From Kitasatospora fiedleri (GTDB lineage: Bacteria; Actinomycetota; Actinomycetes; Streptomycetales; Streptomycetaceae), in contig NZ_OX419519.1 in the NCBI RefSeq assembly GCF_948472415.1, positions 4,402,001-4,466,000 of the forward strand: a DNA stretch of 64,000 bases, in the 5' to 3' direction. Below are positions 1 through 7,718 of the stretch, piece by piece. Both the position numbers and the translations under genes were made by a program. The notes below the pieces were generated by a model, which saw only the letters and a program-made list of their open reading frames with translations, ran no database searches and was not told where the DNA came from. Each line of letters begins with the position of its first letter. Within the stretch, counting starts at the first letter, position 1.

Positions 1-282
1 CGGCTGGCGAAGGCTTGCGGCCAGGAGGTGAGGGTGGCGGAGATCCCCGGCGGGTACCGGGTCTCCGTCCGCCTGTACGGCGACGGGATCGACGACCGGG
101 AAGTCCTGGACACCTTGGCCGCCGGCGACCGCTTCGGGCACTCCGGCTCCCACCGCCCGCAGGGCGACAGCCGGGACAAGGGTGCCGTGTGGTGCGAGGT
201 GTACCTGGAACCGCCGCCACGCCCGGGCGTTGCGCGACCGGAGACCGTTCGGACCGGGTGTCACGGTAAGTGGCCGGAGTAG
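1..282 (+). CDS. C-terminal part of a hypothetical protein
   Basis: The reading frame is open from base 1 to a TAG stop at 280-282 and shows the strong G/C third-position bias of a real streptomycete gene. The gene therefore probably begins before the window. An internal GTG at 28 is possible as a start but has no reason to be preferred. About 93 residues are visible: a hydrophilic stretch with several Asp and Arg residues and a Pro-rich tail. No domain is recognised and no function is proposed. It is followed, on the other strand, by a SLOG-fold gene ending at 398. Confidence 0.5.
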   Translation, partial: RLAKACGQEVRVAEIPGGYRVSVRLYGDGIDDREVLDTLAAGDRFGHSGSHRPQGDSRDKGAVWCEVYLEPPPRPGVARPETVRTGCHGKWPE

Positions 283-397
283 GGGTGGTCCCGCTCGAAG
301 CCGCCAGGCCGGGCTGGCGGGCAGCGTTCGCGGGCGCTGTGGCCGGTGGGGAGTTCGGCCTCCTCGACGAGGCCGGGGAGGCTCGTCCGGCGTCCGG

Positions 398-892
398 TCA
401 GGGGAGGCGGCCGGTGCGGGAGGAGCCGGGGGGCCACAGGACGTCGACCGGTAGGCCGGCGGCCCGGGCGGTGGCGACCATGTCGGCCGTTCCGCCCGGG
501 CCGTTGCCGGGGCGGCCGTCCCAGACCGCGATCAGGCGGTCGGCGAGGCGTAGCAGTCGGTCGTTGGCGGCGACGTACGCGGCCGGGTCGAGTCGGGCGG
601 CGGGCAGGACCAGGACCCGGTGGGCGGCGGCCCGGAGGCGGTCGAAGGCGGCGCGGTCGGCCGGGTCGGTCGGTGGGGGCGGGTAGTCGGGGCCGGGCAG
701 GACGGCGAGCAGGCGGGCGCCGCGGGCCAGGACGGCCTCCGCGAACAGGGTGTCGGCGCCCGGGGCGAGGCAGGAGACGCCGGTCAACTCCGCGGCGGGG
801 TACGGCGCGAGGAGGGCGTCCAGGGCGGTGCGGACGGCGCGGGCGGTGTCCGGGGCGAGGTCGAGGTGCCCGGTCACGGCGATCACGGGCAT
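398..892 (-). CDS. SLOG/Rossmann-like nucleotide-binding protein
   Basis: A protein of 164 aa when started at the ATG at 890-892. The longer upstream frame is Arg/Pro-rich and looks non-coding. The N-terminus VIAVTGHLDL is a beta strand followed by a glycine turn. Downstream come a GADTLFAEAV stretch and a late segment around IAVWDGRPGNGPGG. These are the hallmarks of the SLOG superfamily (DprA/LOG-like, TIGR00725-like), which binds nucleotides or nucleotide-derived ligands. Actual substrate is unknown. It diverges from the FHA gene at 1077, with about 185 bp between them that probably hold both promoters. The fold assignment rests on motif pattern only. Confidence 0.7.
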   Translation of the reverse strand: MPVIAVTGHLDLAPDTARAVRTALDALLAPYPAAELTGVSCLAPGADTLFAEAVLARGARLLAVLPGPDYPPPPTDPADRAAFDRLRAAAHRVLVLPAARLDPAAYVAANDRLLRLADRLIAVWDGRPGNGPGGTADMVATARAAGLPVDVLWPPGSSRTGRLP

Positions 893-1076
893 GGCGGGCG
901 CTCCCCGGGCTGGACGTCGGTGCTGTGCCGGATACTGCCAGGACGGCGGCCCGGTGGGCGGGAGTTGGCCCGGATCGGGCCGAAAACCGTCCGGCCGTAC
1001 GGGAGTCGGGCCCGTCCTGCGGAGCGGGGCCCGCCGCGTGCTGGACAGTGCGGGTCGCCCGCCCGACAATCACGCT

Positions 1077-1622
1077 ATGGCCGCTCAGGAGTTCAGCACC
1101 CAGCTCGCCCGCCCCTCGCAGGCCGAGCGGGACAGCGCGCTGGAACTGCTGCGGGACGGGGTCGGCAGCGGCCGGCTCTCGCACGACACCTTCATCCGCC
1201 GGATGGAACTGGTGCTGACCGCCCGCAGCCGCGCCGAACTCGCCGAGGTGGTCGGCGACCTGCGCACCTACGGGCCGGTCTCCCGGGCGTTGCTGCGCAC
1301 CGTCGCCAGGGTCTCCGCGCTCCAGGTCCGGCTGCGGCAGACCTGGCACGCCGAGCAGCTGACCAGGCTGCGGCTGCCCGACCCGGGCGTGCGGCGGCTG
1401 CGGATCGGCCGGATGACCGGCTCCGACCTCCGGCTGGGCGACTCGACCGTCTCCCGGCGCCACGCCGAGCTGCGCTTCGAGGCCGGCGACTGGGTGCTCT
1501 ACGACCTGGGCTCCAGCAACGGCACCTACGTCAACGACCGCCGGGTGGCCGGCGGCACCGTGGTCCGGGCCGGCGACCGGCTGCGCTTCGGACGGCTGGG
1601 CTTCCACCTCACCGCGGACTGA
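1077..1622 (+). CDS. DUF1707 and FHA domain protein
   Basis: A 181-aa protein starting at ATG 1077. Residues 8-60 match the actinobacterial DUF1707 (SHOCT-like) segment, with the typical GRLSHDTFIRRMELVLTAR pattern. Residues about 105-178 form a forkhead-associated domain: the RIGR start, the SRRHAEL phosphopeptide-binding loop and the LGSSNGTYVND turn are all visible. FHA domains bind phosphothreonine, so this is probably a soluble adaptor in Ser/Thr-kinase signalling. The domain order, with DUF1707 upstream of FHA, is common in Streptomyces. No kinase gene is adjacent; the kinase at 51007 is far away. A partner cannot be named. Confidence 0.88.
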   Translation: MAAQEFSTQLARPSQAERDSALELLRDGVGSGRLSHDTFIRRMELVLTARSRAELAEVVGDLRTYGPVSRALLRTVARVSALQVRLRQTWHAEQLTRLRLPDPGVRRLRIGRMTGSDLRLGDSTVSRRHAELRFEAGDWVLYDLGSSNGTYVNDRRVAGGTVVRAGDRLRFGRLGFHLTAD

Positions 1623-1738
1623 GCGCGCGCACCGGGCCGGGCGGAGCGGGCGGCCGGGCGGGGCGGAGCGGGCGGCCGGGCGGCCGGTGTCGAGTCGAAC
1701 GGACGGACGCCTCGCGCGCGTGCGGCCGAAATCAATTT

Positions 1739-1770
1739 TCCTTAGACTCGGTAATGACGTAGGCTAAGGA
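1739..1770. promoter_or_regulatory. Inverted repeat before the MarR gene, probable autoregulatory operator
   Basis: Arms TCCTTAG (1739-1745) and CTAAGGA (1764-1770) are perfect complements separated by 18 bp. The second arm ends one base before the MarR start codon at 1772. The segment is much AT-richer than its surroundings. MarR regulators usually repress their own operon from such a site, but the exact promoter elements are not clear here. Confidence 0.45.
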
Positions 1771-1771
1771 C

Positions 1772-2206
1772 ATGCCCGAGATGTACGAGGACGACCTGCT
1801 GGCGGTCAGCCAGCTGCGGTCGGCCGCGATGCGCCTGGCCCGCCGGTTGCGACACCAGCGGGTCGAGGAGTCGCTGAGCCCCACCGAGATGGGGGTGCTC
1901 GGCACGCTCGCCCGCTGCGGCAAGGCGACGCCGGGCGAGCTGGCTCGCAAGGAGCACGTCCAGCCGCCCTCCATGACCAGGATCATCGCGATGCTGGAGG
2001 AGAAGGGCCTGGTGCGGCGCGAGCCGCACCCGGAGGACCGCCGGCAGGTGGTGGTCAGCAGTACGGAGCAGGCCGAGGAGATCCTCAACGAGTCCCGCCG
2101 CCGGCGCAACGCCTGGCTGGCCGGGCTGGCCGAGGGCCTCGACGCGGAGGAGTGGGAGCGGCTCAAGGCGGCCGCGCCCGTGCTCTACAAGCTGGCCAAC
2201 CTGTAG
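1772..2206 (+). CDS. MarR family transcriptional regulator
   Basis: A 144-aa protein of the usual MarR size. The winged helix-turn-helix is visible at residues about 45-100: an ARCGKATPGELARKEHV helix pair, the recognition helix PPSMTRIIAMLEEKGLV and the wing RREPHPEDRRQVVV with the conserved D-x-R signature. Such dimeric repressors are released by small phenolic or drug ligands. The next gene on the same strand is an MFS exporter starting about 140 bp downstream, so the likely job is control of that pump. The transcript may be leaderless or have a very short leader, because an inverted repeat abuts the start codon. Confidence 0.92.
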   Translation: MPEMYEDDLLAVSQLRSAAMRLARRLRHQRVEESLSPTEMGVLGTLARCGKATPGELARKEHVQPPSMTRIIAMLEEKGLVRREPHPEDRRQVVVSSTEQAEEILNESRRRRNAWLAGLAEGLDAEEWERLKAAAPVLYKLANL

Positions 2207-2344
2207 CACCGCCCCGACCCCGTCCGACCCGTCCGACCTCGTCCCGGGTGAACGAAGGAGAACCGCATCACCGCAGGACCCACCAGTGCCACAGACCGCA
2301 CCGCGACCGCCCGACCGGTCGCGGTGTGCCGAGGGGAGACCATC

Positions 2345-3910
2345 TTGACACCGCCGGCCGCCCGCGCCGCCGCGATCCGCACCGCGACCATCCGCACCGA
2401 CCTCCGTACCGACACCCGGCGCCCGGTCACCCGCCCCGCGGGCCCGCGCCACGAAGAACCGCTCATCGACGAAGCGGCCGCCACCACCGGGGCGGCGCCC
2501 GCCGGCGCCCCCGCCGCGCAGAGCCAGGCACCCGCCTCCGCGGGCCTGCCGGGCAGCGGCGACGACGACCCCGACGAACGCACCGCGGCGGTGACCCCCG
2601 CCGCTTCGCCGGGCCGGTTCACCCGCCCGGGAGGGATGTTCTCGTCCCTGCGCATCCGTAATTACCGGTACTACTTCGCCGGCCAGGTGGTCTCCAACAC
2701 CGGCACCTGGATGCAGCGCATCGCCCAGGACTGGCTGGTGCTCAGCCTCACCGGCAGCCCGTTCGCGGTCGGCATCACCACCGCCATGCAGTTCCTGCCG
2801 ATGCTGCTGCTCGGCCTGTGGGGCGGCGTCCTCGCCGACCGGCTGCCCAAGCGCCGCCTGCTGATCGCGACCCAGGGCGCGATGGGCCTGCTCGCCGCCG
2901 TCCTCGCCGTGCTCACCGTCACCGGTGCCGTCACGCCCGTCGTGGTGTACTTGTTCGCGCTGCTGCTCGGCCTGGTCACGGTGGTCGACAACCCGACCCG
3001 GCAGGCCTTCGTCAGCGAGATGGTGCCCGCCAAGGACCTGGCCAACGCGGTCAGCCTGAACGCCGCCAACTTCCAGACCGCCCGCCTGGTCGGCCCCGCC
3101 GTCGCCGGCGCGCTGATCGCCGCGGTCGGCAGCGGCTGGGCGTTCGCCGTGAACGCGTTCTCCTTCGTCGCGGTCATCGGCGGCCTGCTCGCCATGCGCA
3201 GCAGCGAACTGCGCCCCGTCGAGCGGATCGCCCGTGAGCGCGGACAGCTCCGCGAGGGCCTGCGGTACGTCAAGGAGCGCCCCGAGCTGCTCTGGCCGAT
3301 GGTGCTCGCCGGTTTCATCGGGACCTTCGGCTTCAACTTCCCGACCCTGCTCTCCGGTTTCGCGCACGACACCTTCCACGTCGGCGCGGGCGCGTACGGC
3401 CTGCTCAACACCGCGATGGCGGTCGGCTCGCTGACCGGCGCCCTGCTCGCCGCCCGCCGCGGCGCGCCCCGGCTGCGCCGCCTGGTCTTCGCCGCGTGCG
3501 CCTTCGGCGCGCTGGAGGTGCTGGCCGCGTTCGCCCCGGGCTACTGGACCTTCGCCCTGCTGCTCACCCTGATCGGCGTGTTCGGCCTGACCTTCAACAC
3601 CTCGGTCAACTCGGCCCTCCAGCTCGGCACCGACCCCGAGATGCGCGGCCGCGTCATGGGCCTGCTGGTCCTGGTCTTCACCGGCGGCACCCCGATCGGC
3701 GCCCCGCTGGTCGGCTGGATCACCGCCCAGTACGGCCCGCGCTTCGGCCTGCTCGCCTGCGGCCTGGTCTCCGCCGCGGCGGCCGGCGTGGTCGCCCTGG
3801 TGCTCGGCCGGATCAGCGGCCTGCGCCTGCGCCTGGACCCGCACCCGGTGCGGACCCGGGGCCGGGTGTTCTCGGTGGTGCAGAAGGACGACCTGGCGAC
3901 CGCCTGCTGA
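2345..3910 (+). CDS. MFS drug-type exporter with long N-terminal extension
   Basis: A major facilitator protein of the DHA3/enterobactin-exporter type. The chosen TTG start at 2345 follows a strong ribosome site GAGGGGAG (2331-2338) and gives 521 aa. In-frame GTG 2324 is an alternative, and an in-frame ATC at 2267 is also preceded by a good AAGGAG. The first ~100 residues are Pro/Ala/Asp-rich and hydrophilic. The transporter core then starts at SLRIRNYRYYFAGQ with about 12 hydrophobic segments, including the DNPTRQAFVSEMVP loop between TM4 and TM5. The TM2-TM3 loop GVLADRLPKRR is the MFS motif A. Its position behind marR suggests MarR-controlled efflux; the substrate is unknown. Confidence 0.9.
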   Translation: MTPPAARAAAIRTATIRTDLRTDTRRPVTRPAGPRHEEPLIDEAAATTGAAPAGAPAAQSQAPASAGLPGSGDDDPDERTAAVTPAASPGRFTRPGGMFSSLRIRNYRYYFAGQVVSNTGTWMQRIAQDWLVLSLTGSPFAVGITTAMQFLPMLLLGLWGGVLADRLPKRRLLIATQGAMGLLAAVLAVLTVTGAVTPVVVYLFALLLGLVTVVDNPTRQAFVSEMVPAKDLANAVSLNAANFQTARLVGPAVAGALIAAVGSGWAFAVNAFSFVAVIGGLLAMRSSELRPVERIARERGQLREGLRYVKERPELLWPMVLAGFIGTFGFNFPTLLSGFAHDTFHVGAGAYGLLNTAMAVGSLTGALLAARRGAPRLRRLVFAACAFGALEVLAAFAPGYWTFALLLTLIGVFGLTFNTSVNSALQLGTDPEMRGRVMGLLVLVFTGGTPIGAPLVGWITAQYGPRFGLLACGLVSAAAAGVVALVLGRISGLRLRLDPHPVRTRGRVFSVVQKDDLATAC

Positions 3911-4000
3911 CGGCAGGCCCTCTGGCCATACAAGTGAGAGCCAGGCGGTTTGTTGTTCCTGATTGCTTGGCATATAGGGCCTGCAGCAGCGAAGGATCTG

Positions 4001-4028
4001 TGAGACGCGACACCCGCCCCGCGTCTCA
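4001..4028. terminator. Short hairpin after the MFS gene
   Basis: Arms TGAGACGC (4001-4008) and GCGTCTCA (4021-4028) are perfect with a 12-nt loop, followed by AAATATT. It lies about 90 bp after the MFS stop codon. A transcription terminator is the simplest reading, although the stem is short. Confidence 0.4.
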
Positions 4029-4085
4029 AATATTCTCATGCTGCCTCGGTGTCCTGTCTCTGCCGGGATCTCTTTTGGCTTCAAT

Positions 4086-4137
4086 TGTGATGAGGCGCCG
4101 CGAAAAACAACATTGTTTTCCGTGGCGCCTCATCACA
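4086..4137. repeat. 52-bp imperfect palindrome (very stable hairpin) between convergent genes
   Basis: Outer arms of 14 bp (4086-4099 and 4124-4137) are perfect complements. Inner arms AAAACAA (4104-4110) and TTGTTTT (4113-4119) pair around a 2-nt loop, leaving only a small internal mismatch. The element lies between the convergent MFS gene (stop 3910) and HTH gene (stop 4248). A bidirectional terminator is plausible, but the structure is far longer than the other hairpins here and sits in AT-richer, probably acquired DNA. An element end or recombination site cannot be excluded. Confidence 0.6.
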
Positions 4138-4247
4138 GGCCAGTCAGGCCTGAGGAATTATTTGCCAAATTTCGGCAGTGGAAAATCTGTACCTTCTCTA
4201 GATCTATCTCTGCCCGGTTCGCCAGTGGCGGTCCTGGTCAGATCCCC

Positions 4248-4892
4248 CTACGGGCCGAACGTCGTTATCCAGGCGCAGTACCACGGCATCAGGTCGGGGG
4301 TATGGCCAGGGCGGCATCCGACGAGGAATGCCTTTACCTGGGCCCATTGGAGTGGCGTCTCCGTAGAAATGATTCGATGGGCAGTGCTCTTCGGGATCTG
4401 AAATCCAGCCGCCCGAGCGTTTGCTTCGATAGATCGATATGAAAGACTTCCGGATTCGATGCGATACTTGCGAAGTGCGTTTTGGAACTGAAGGACCATG
4501 TGCGAGTATTCGGATTTTTCTACAGTGGGAAAATTTTTCTGCCGCACAATTCGAGACAATTCCTTCAAGTCTCGGATGCGAGCCCTGGTGCGAGCCATTT
4601 GGTTCTTTTCCCGGGCGGCATCCAGCAGTCGGTAGGCTTGTCGGAGTTGAGTAGATGTGCCGCCACAGGCCAGAACATATGCGCCCACGGTTTCGACGCG
4701 AGGGACACTGTCCCCGCCGAGGTCGGCGCGGGAGAAGGTTGATGCGGAGCAGTAGCGTCGACCGCCAGTCGCCTCAGCCATCTCTTTGTAAGTCATTTTT
4801 TTCCTGCCCGACCGAAAACGAAGGCGGCGGAGGAATTTTGCTAGCTCCTCCGCCGCTCCTGTGGATACTTCGGCCTTTGGGCGGCCAGCCAC
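4248..4892 (-). CDS. Helix-turn-helix protein, possibly with two HTH modules
   Basis: Starting at GTG 4892, two bases after the stop of the small membrane-protein gene, this gives 214 aa. Residues about 27-75 form an XRE-like helix-turn-helix: MTYKEMAEATGG, then CSASTFSRADLGG, then PRVETVGAYVLACGG. A second module near residues 143-190 (LSYRSIEANARAAG, PKSTAHRIIS, LQWAQVKAFLVGC) has the same layout. A basic linker of about 50 residues joins them. Lower GC and the link to a tiny membrane protein suggest an accessory, horizontally moved unit. The protein probably binds DNA; targets and the role of the duplicated module are unknown. Confidence 0.7.
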   Translation of the reverse strand: MAGRPKAEVSTGAAEELAKFLRRLRFRSGRKKMTYKEMAEATGGRRYCSASTFSRADLGGDSVPRVETVGAYVLACGGTSTQLRQAYRLLDAAREKNQMARTRARIRDLKELSRIVRQKNFPTVEKSEYSHMVLQFQNALRKYRIESGSLSYRSIEANARAAGFQIPKSTAHRIISTETPLQWAQVKAFLVGCRPGHTPDLMPWYCAWITTFGP

Positions 4893-4894
4893 AG

Positions 4895-5104
4895 CTACCA
4901 GCTCAATCGCCAGCGGCTCCGGAGAGCGCGAGTGGTTAGGTATCCGGCTGCTGCGGTGATCGTTGATGTTTCCGCCGCAACCCAGGCCGGTGTGTTCGGC
5001 AGAATGGGTTGTAGTAGGATAATAATTACAATTGCCACCAGGATACCCATAGGGCCCACCGGAAGGCTTCCGTGGCGCCATCGAGGTGTGGCGGATCGGG
5101 ACAC
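4895..5104 (-). CDS. Small single-pass membrane protein
   Basis: A 69-aa protein starting at GTG 5104, behind the ribosome site GAGAGGGG. It ends at 4895, two bases before the HTH gene begins, so the two are very likely co-transcribed and translationally coupled. An N-terminal basic stretch precedes a hydrophobic segment at residues about 18-35 (GPMGILVAIVIIILLQP). A second, weaker hydrophobic part follows (AWVAAETSTITAAAGY). It could be a membrane anchor, a sensor or a small toxin-like peptide controlled by the HTH protein. No family is recognised. The gene-like start and tight spacing are the main support. Confidence 0.55.
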   Translation of the reverse strand: MSRSATPRWRHGSLPVGPMGILVAIVIIILLQPILPNTPAWVAAETSTITAAAGYLTTRALRSRWRLSW

Positions 5105-5180
5105 AAAAACCCCTCTCTAGTCGGTTATGATAAGATTTTCGCTGGCTGCGCCACGCGCTGTTGAGCCCACATGCTCCCAA

Positions 5181-5204
5181 CCTCAGCCATCTGTTTGCAA
5201 GTCA
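5181..5204. repeat. Diverged second copy of a segment of the HTH gene
   Basis: Bases 5181-5204 match 4772-4795 at 22 of 24 positions. On the minus strand both encode the start of the first HTH helix (MTYKEMAE in the intact gene, MTCKQMAE here). In the second place the similarity stops after a few codons. It looks like the scar of a related HTH gene truncated upstream of the small membrane-protein gene. The rest of 5105-5430 shows no supported gene. Confidence 0.4.
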
Positions 5205-5430
5205 TCCCCCGTTGGGGATACCCATGTCCCAGGCGTGCGAGTGAGTGTCGGTCGGTTCCCGCGAGGCGAAAATTTGAATCCTTGCAGTTCAGGCACGTTC
5301 CCTCGGATCCTATTAATTCGAAAATTTTGATCAGTGTCCCGGCTGGGATCGTTGCCAGGCTTCGGAGCAGACAAGTGGTGATCGTGGGAGTCTTGCCCCT
5401 GCCGGCCGTAGAATCGCGTCCTGACGTCTA

Positions 5431-5453
5431 GGATCTGTCCAGCCGATCATGTG
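5431..5453 (+). repeat. Left terminal inverted repeat of the IS5-family element
   Basis: Begins GGATCTGTCC and pairs with the reverse complement of 6370-6392, which begins GGAGCTGTCC. Three of 23 positions differ. It is preceded by TA. Confidence 0.8.
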
Positions 5454-5483
5454 ACTTTCGCCTGGTGCGGTCGTTGGTTCGTC

Positions 5484-6376
5484 ATGGGGCGGGATCTGAC
5501 AGATGCCGAATGGAAACGGCTGCGGTCGGTCCCGCCGGTGGCGGTACCACCGGCGGGTAATCGACAGGATTCTGCAATGGATGCGGACCGGTGTGGACTA
5601 ACGCGACCTGCCCGAGCGGCTCGGGTGGTGGAAGACGGTCTGCGAACGTCACCGGTTGTGGTCGGCAGCCGCGACGTGGGAGCGCCTGCTCCAGCAGGTC
5701 CAGGCCGAAGCGGACGCGGCTGGGACACCTCGGTCGAATCCACGATCGTCCGGACGCATCAGCACGCAGCCGGAGCCCGTACCGATCCGCCGCCGGCCCT
5801 CGCCTCAAAAAGGGGGCCGGGCCGGGAGAACGCCAGCACGAGACGCCCTGGCAGAGCCTGGCCACCCGCTTGGTGGAGGTGGTACCGGACGTGAGCGCCT
5901 GGGCCGCTCGCGCGGCGAGTTCAGCAGCAAGATCCGCCTGATTGGGGACAGCCACTGCCGCCCGCTGTCTCCTGTTCTTACCGTTGGTCTGCGGGCGGGC
6001 TGCACGCAGTTCGAGTCTGTACTGGAGAAGGTCCGCATCCTGCGGATCGTCCCTGGCAGACCTCGGAAGACGCCGGTCAGCCTGGCCTGCGACAAGGAAT
6101 ACAGCAACGGCCCGTGCCGCGCCTGCCTGCGTAGATGTGGCATCAGGCACGATCCCGGAGAAGGCCGACAGCCAGGTCGTTCGCCCTCGCAAGGGCTCGC
6201 ACGGCAGATGGCCGCCCGGCTTCGACGAGGAGCGGAACAGGAAGCGAAACACCGTCGAGCGGGCCGTCAACAAGCTTAAGCACGCCAGAGCAGTCGCTAC
6301 TCATTGCGACAAACACGGTTACGTCTTCCTCGATACCGTCACTGCGGTAGCCCTCGCCATGTGGCCCCACACATGA
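5484..6376 (+). pseudogene. IS5-family transposase, multiply frameshifted
   Basis: Reading across frames restores a standard transposase of about 290 aa. MGRDLTDAEWKRL is at 5484. A shifted frame carries RVIDRIL, then an in-frame TAA at 5599-5601 where the family has GVQWRDLPER, then TWERLLQQVQAEADAAG. A third frame has VESTIVRTHQHAAGARTDPPP, which includes part of the first catalytic Asp region. Later frames give CTQFESVLEKVR, GRPRKTPVSLACDKEYSN and finally GFDEERNRKRNTVERAVNKLK with the catalytic Glu context, stopping at TGA 6376. At least four frame changes plus one stop make it non-functional. Confidence 0.88.
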
Positions 6377-6392
6377 CCGGCCGGACAGCTCC
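6370..6392 (-). repeat. Right terminal inverted repeat of the IS5-family element
   Basis: Complement of the left repeat with three mismatches. It begins within the last codons of the transposase remnant and is followed by TA. Confidence 0.8.
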
Positions 6393-6476
6393 TAACACCG
6401 AGGCGCCGACTGAGGTAGGAGCTCCACCGTCCTGTTTTCCTTCAGGCAAGCTATGCGATCCTGGCCACATCACGCC

Positions 6477-7064
6477 TCAAGTCGTGCGCAGCTCCAGCAG
6501 CTGCCCGGGCCACGGGCCGGTCGGCCGGTCCTCGGTGAACGCGGCGGTGCGGGTGAACCCGAGCCGCTCGTACTGGGCGACCAGCCGGCCGTCGCCGCCC
6601 GCGTAGCAGTCCACCCGCAGCAGGCCGACGCCGCGCTCGCGGGCCAGGCGGCGGGCGTCCGCGATCAGGGCCGCCCCGACGCCCGCCCCGCGGTGGGCCG
6701 GGTCGGTCACCAGCCAGCGGACGAACAGCTCCGGCTCGCCCGCCGCCGGGAGGCCCGCGGGGGCGCGGTCGGCCAGCACGCAGATGCCGAGCGGGCCGCC
6801 CTCGCCGCTACCGCCCGCGACGCGGTAGGCGCCGCCGTCACCGCTACCGCCCGCGCCGTCGCCGCTACCGCCGTCGGGCCAGGCGATCCGGACCAGGTGC
6901 TCCGCCGTGACCCGCTCGGCCCGTTCGACCGCGCCCGGACGCCGCGACCAGGGCACCGGGCCCCACTGGTCGGTGCGGCCCCGGGCGGCCAGCCAGTCGA
7001 CCGCGCCGTCGAGCAGGGAGAGCAGGACGGCGGCGGACTCCGGTCCTCCGGTACGGATGCGCAT
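6477..7064 (-). CDS. GNAT family N-acetyltransferase
   Basis: A 195-aa protein from ATG 7064. The acetyl-CoA-binding signature is clear near residues 117-135: FVRWLVTDPAHRGAGVGAALI, with the R/Q-x-x-G-x-G/A loop as HRGAGVG. The GNAT strand with Tyr appears later as YERLGFTRTAAF. Between residues about 66 and 91 there is a low-complexity Gly/Ser/Asp insertion encoded by an imperfect DNA repeat (about 6803-6886), probably a surface loop. The acetyl acceptor is unknown. It is divergent to the thpR gene, with a shared 62-bp promoter interval. Confidence 0.88.
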   Translation of the reverse strand: MRIRTGGPESAAVLLSLLDGAVDWLAARGRTDQWGPVPWSRRPGAVERAERVTAEHLVRIAWPDGGSGDGAGGSGDGGAYRVAGGSGEGGPLGICVLADRAPAGLPAAGEPELFVRWLVTDPAHRGAGVGAALIADARRLARERGVGLLRVDCYAGGDGRLVAQYERLGFTRTAAFTEDRPTGPWPGQLLELRTT

Positions 7065-7126
7065 GCCCTTCTTTCTATCCGACGCTCCGGCCGACCCGCG
7101 GGCAGGGGGTGCGGCAGGATGACGGG

Positions 7127-7687
7127 ATGAGGCTCTTCGTCGCCGTGAACCCGCCGGCCCGCGCCAAGCAGGAACTCGTCGACGCCGTACAGCCCCTGCG
7201 AGCCCTCCCCGGCGCGGACCGGCTGCGCTGGACCGAACCCGCCGGATGGCACCTCACGCTGGCCTTCCTGGGCGAGGTCCCGGCCGACGAGGTGGCCGCG
7301 CTGGAACGGGAGCTGGCCCGGCTGGCGAGCACCCACTCGGTGCACCGGCTGCGCCTGGCCGGGGCCGGCACCTTCGGCGAACGGGCGCTCTGGGCGGGCG
7401 TCGAGGGGGACGTCCAGGCCCTGCGCCGGCTGGCGGCGGACGTGCGGGCGGCGCTCGACGCCACCGACGAGGAACGCGGCTTCCACCCCCACCTGACCCT
7501 GGCCCGGGCCGCGACCACCCGCGGCCGCGGGCCCGACGGCCCGGGCGGGCCGCGGGCGCTGGCCGCCCCCCTGCGGGACTTCCGGGGCACGCCGTGGACG
7601 GCCGCCCGAATCCAGTTGATGCGCAGCGAGACGGGCTACGGCCCGGCCCGCTACACGGTGGTGGAGGGCTGGCCGCTGGGGGCGTGA
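7127..7687 (+). CDS. thpR: RNA 2',3'-cyclic phosphodiesterase
   Basis: A 186-aa 2H phosphoesterase starting at ATG 7127 (MRLFVAV), chosen because this is the conserved family N-terminus. The upstream GTG 7109 would add six residues. The two catalytic H-x-T motifs are present: WHLTLAF near residue 42 and HPHLTLAR near residue 122. Family members hydrolyse 2',3'-cyclic phosphodiester ends of RNA or ligate tRNA halves in vitro, in the cytoplasm. The gene is convergent with the beta-galactosidase gene, with 31 bp between the stop codons. Confidence 0.93.
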   Translation: MRLFVAVNPPARAKQELVDAVQPLRALPGADRLRWTEPAGWHLTLAFLGEVPADEVAALERELARLASTHSVHRLRLAGAGTFGERALWAGVEGDVQALRRLAADVRAALDATDEERGFHPHLTLARAATTRGRGPDGPGGPRALAAPLRDFRGTPWTAARIQLMRSETGYGPARYTVVEGWPLGA

Positions 7688-7718
7688 ACGCCGGGGGCGC
7701 GGGGCCGCGCGGCGGGTC

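Larger units (their letters stand above)
5431..6392 (+). mobile_element. Decayed IS5-family insertion sequence
   Basis: About 962 bp bounded by 23-bp imperfect terminal inverted repeats (20 of 23 matching) at 5431-5453 and 6370-6392. The dinucleotide TA directly flanks both ends (5429-5430 and 6393-6394), as expected for the 2-bp target duplication of the IS427-like group of IS5. The single transposase gene inside is broken in several places, so the copy cannot move by itself. Its intact boundaries show a single, whole insertion that later decayed rather than a recombination fragment. Confidence 0.85.
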
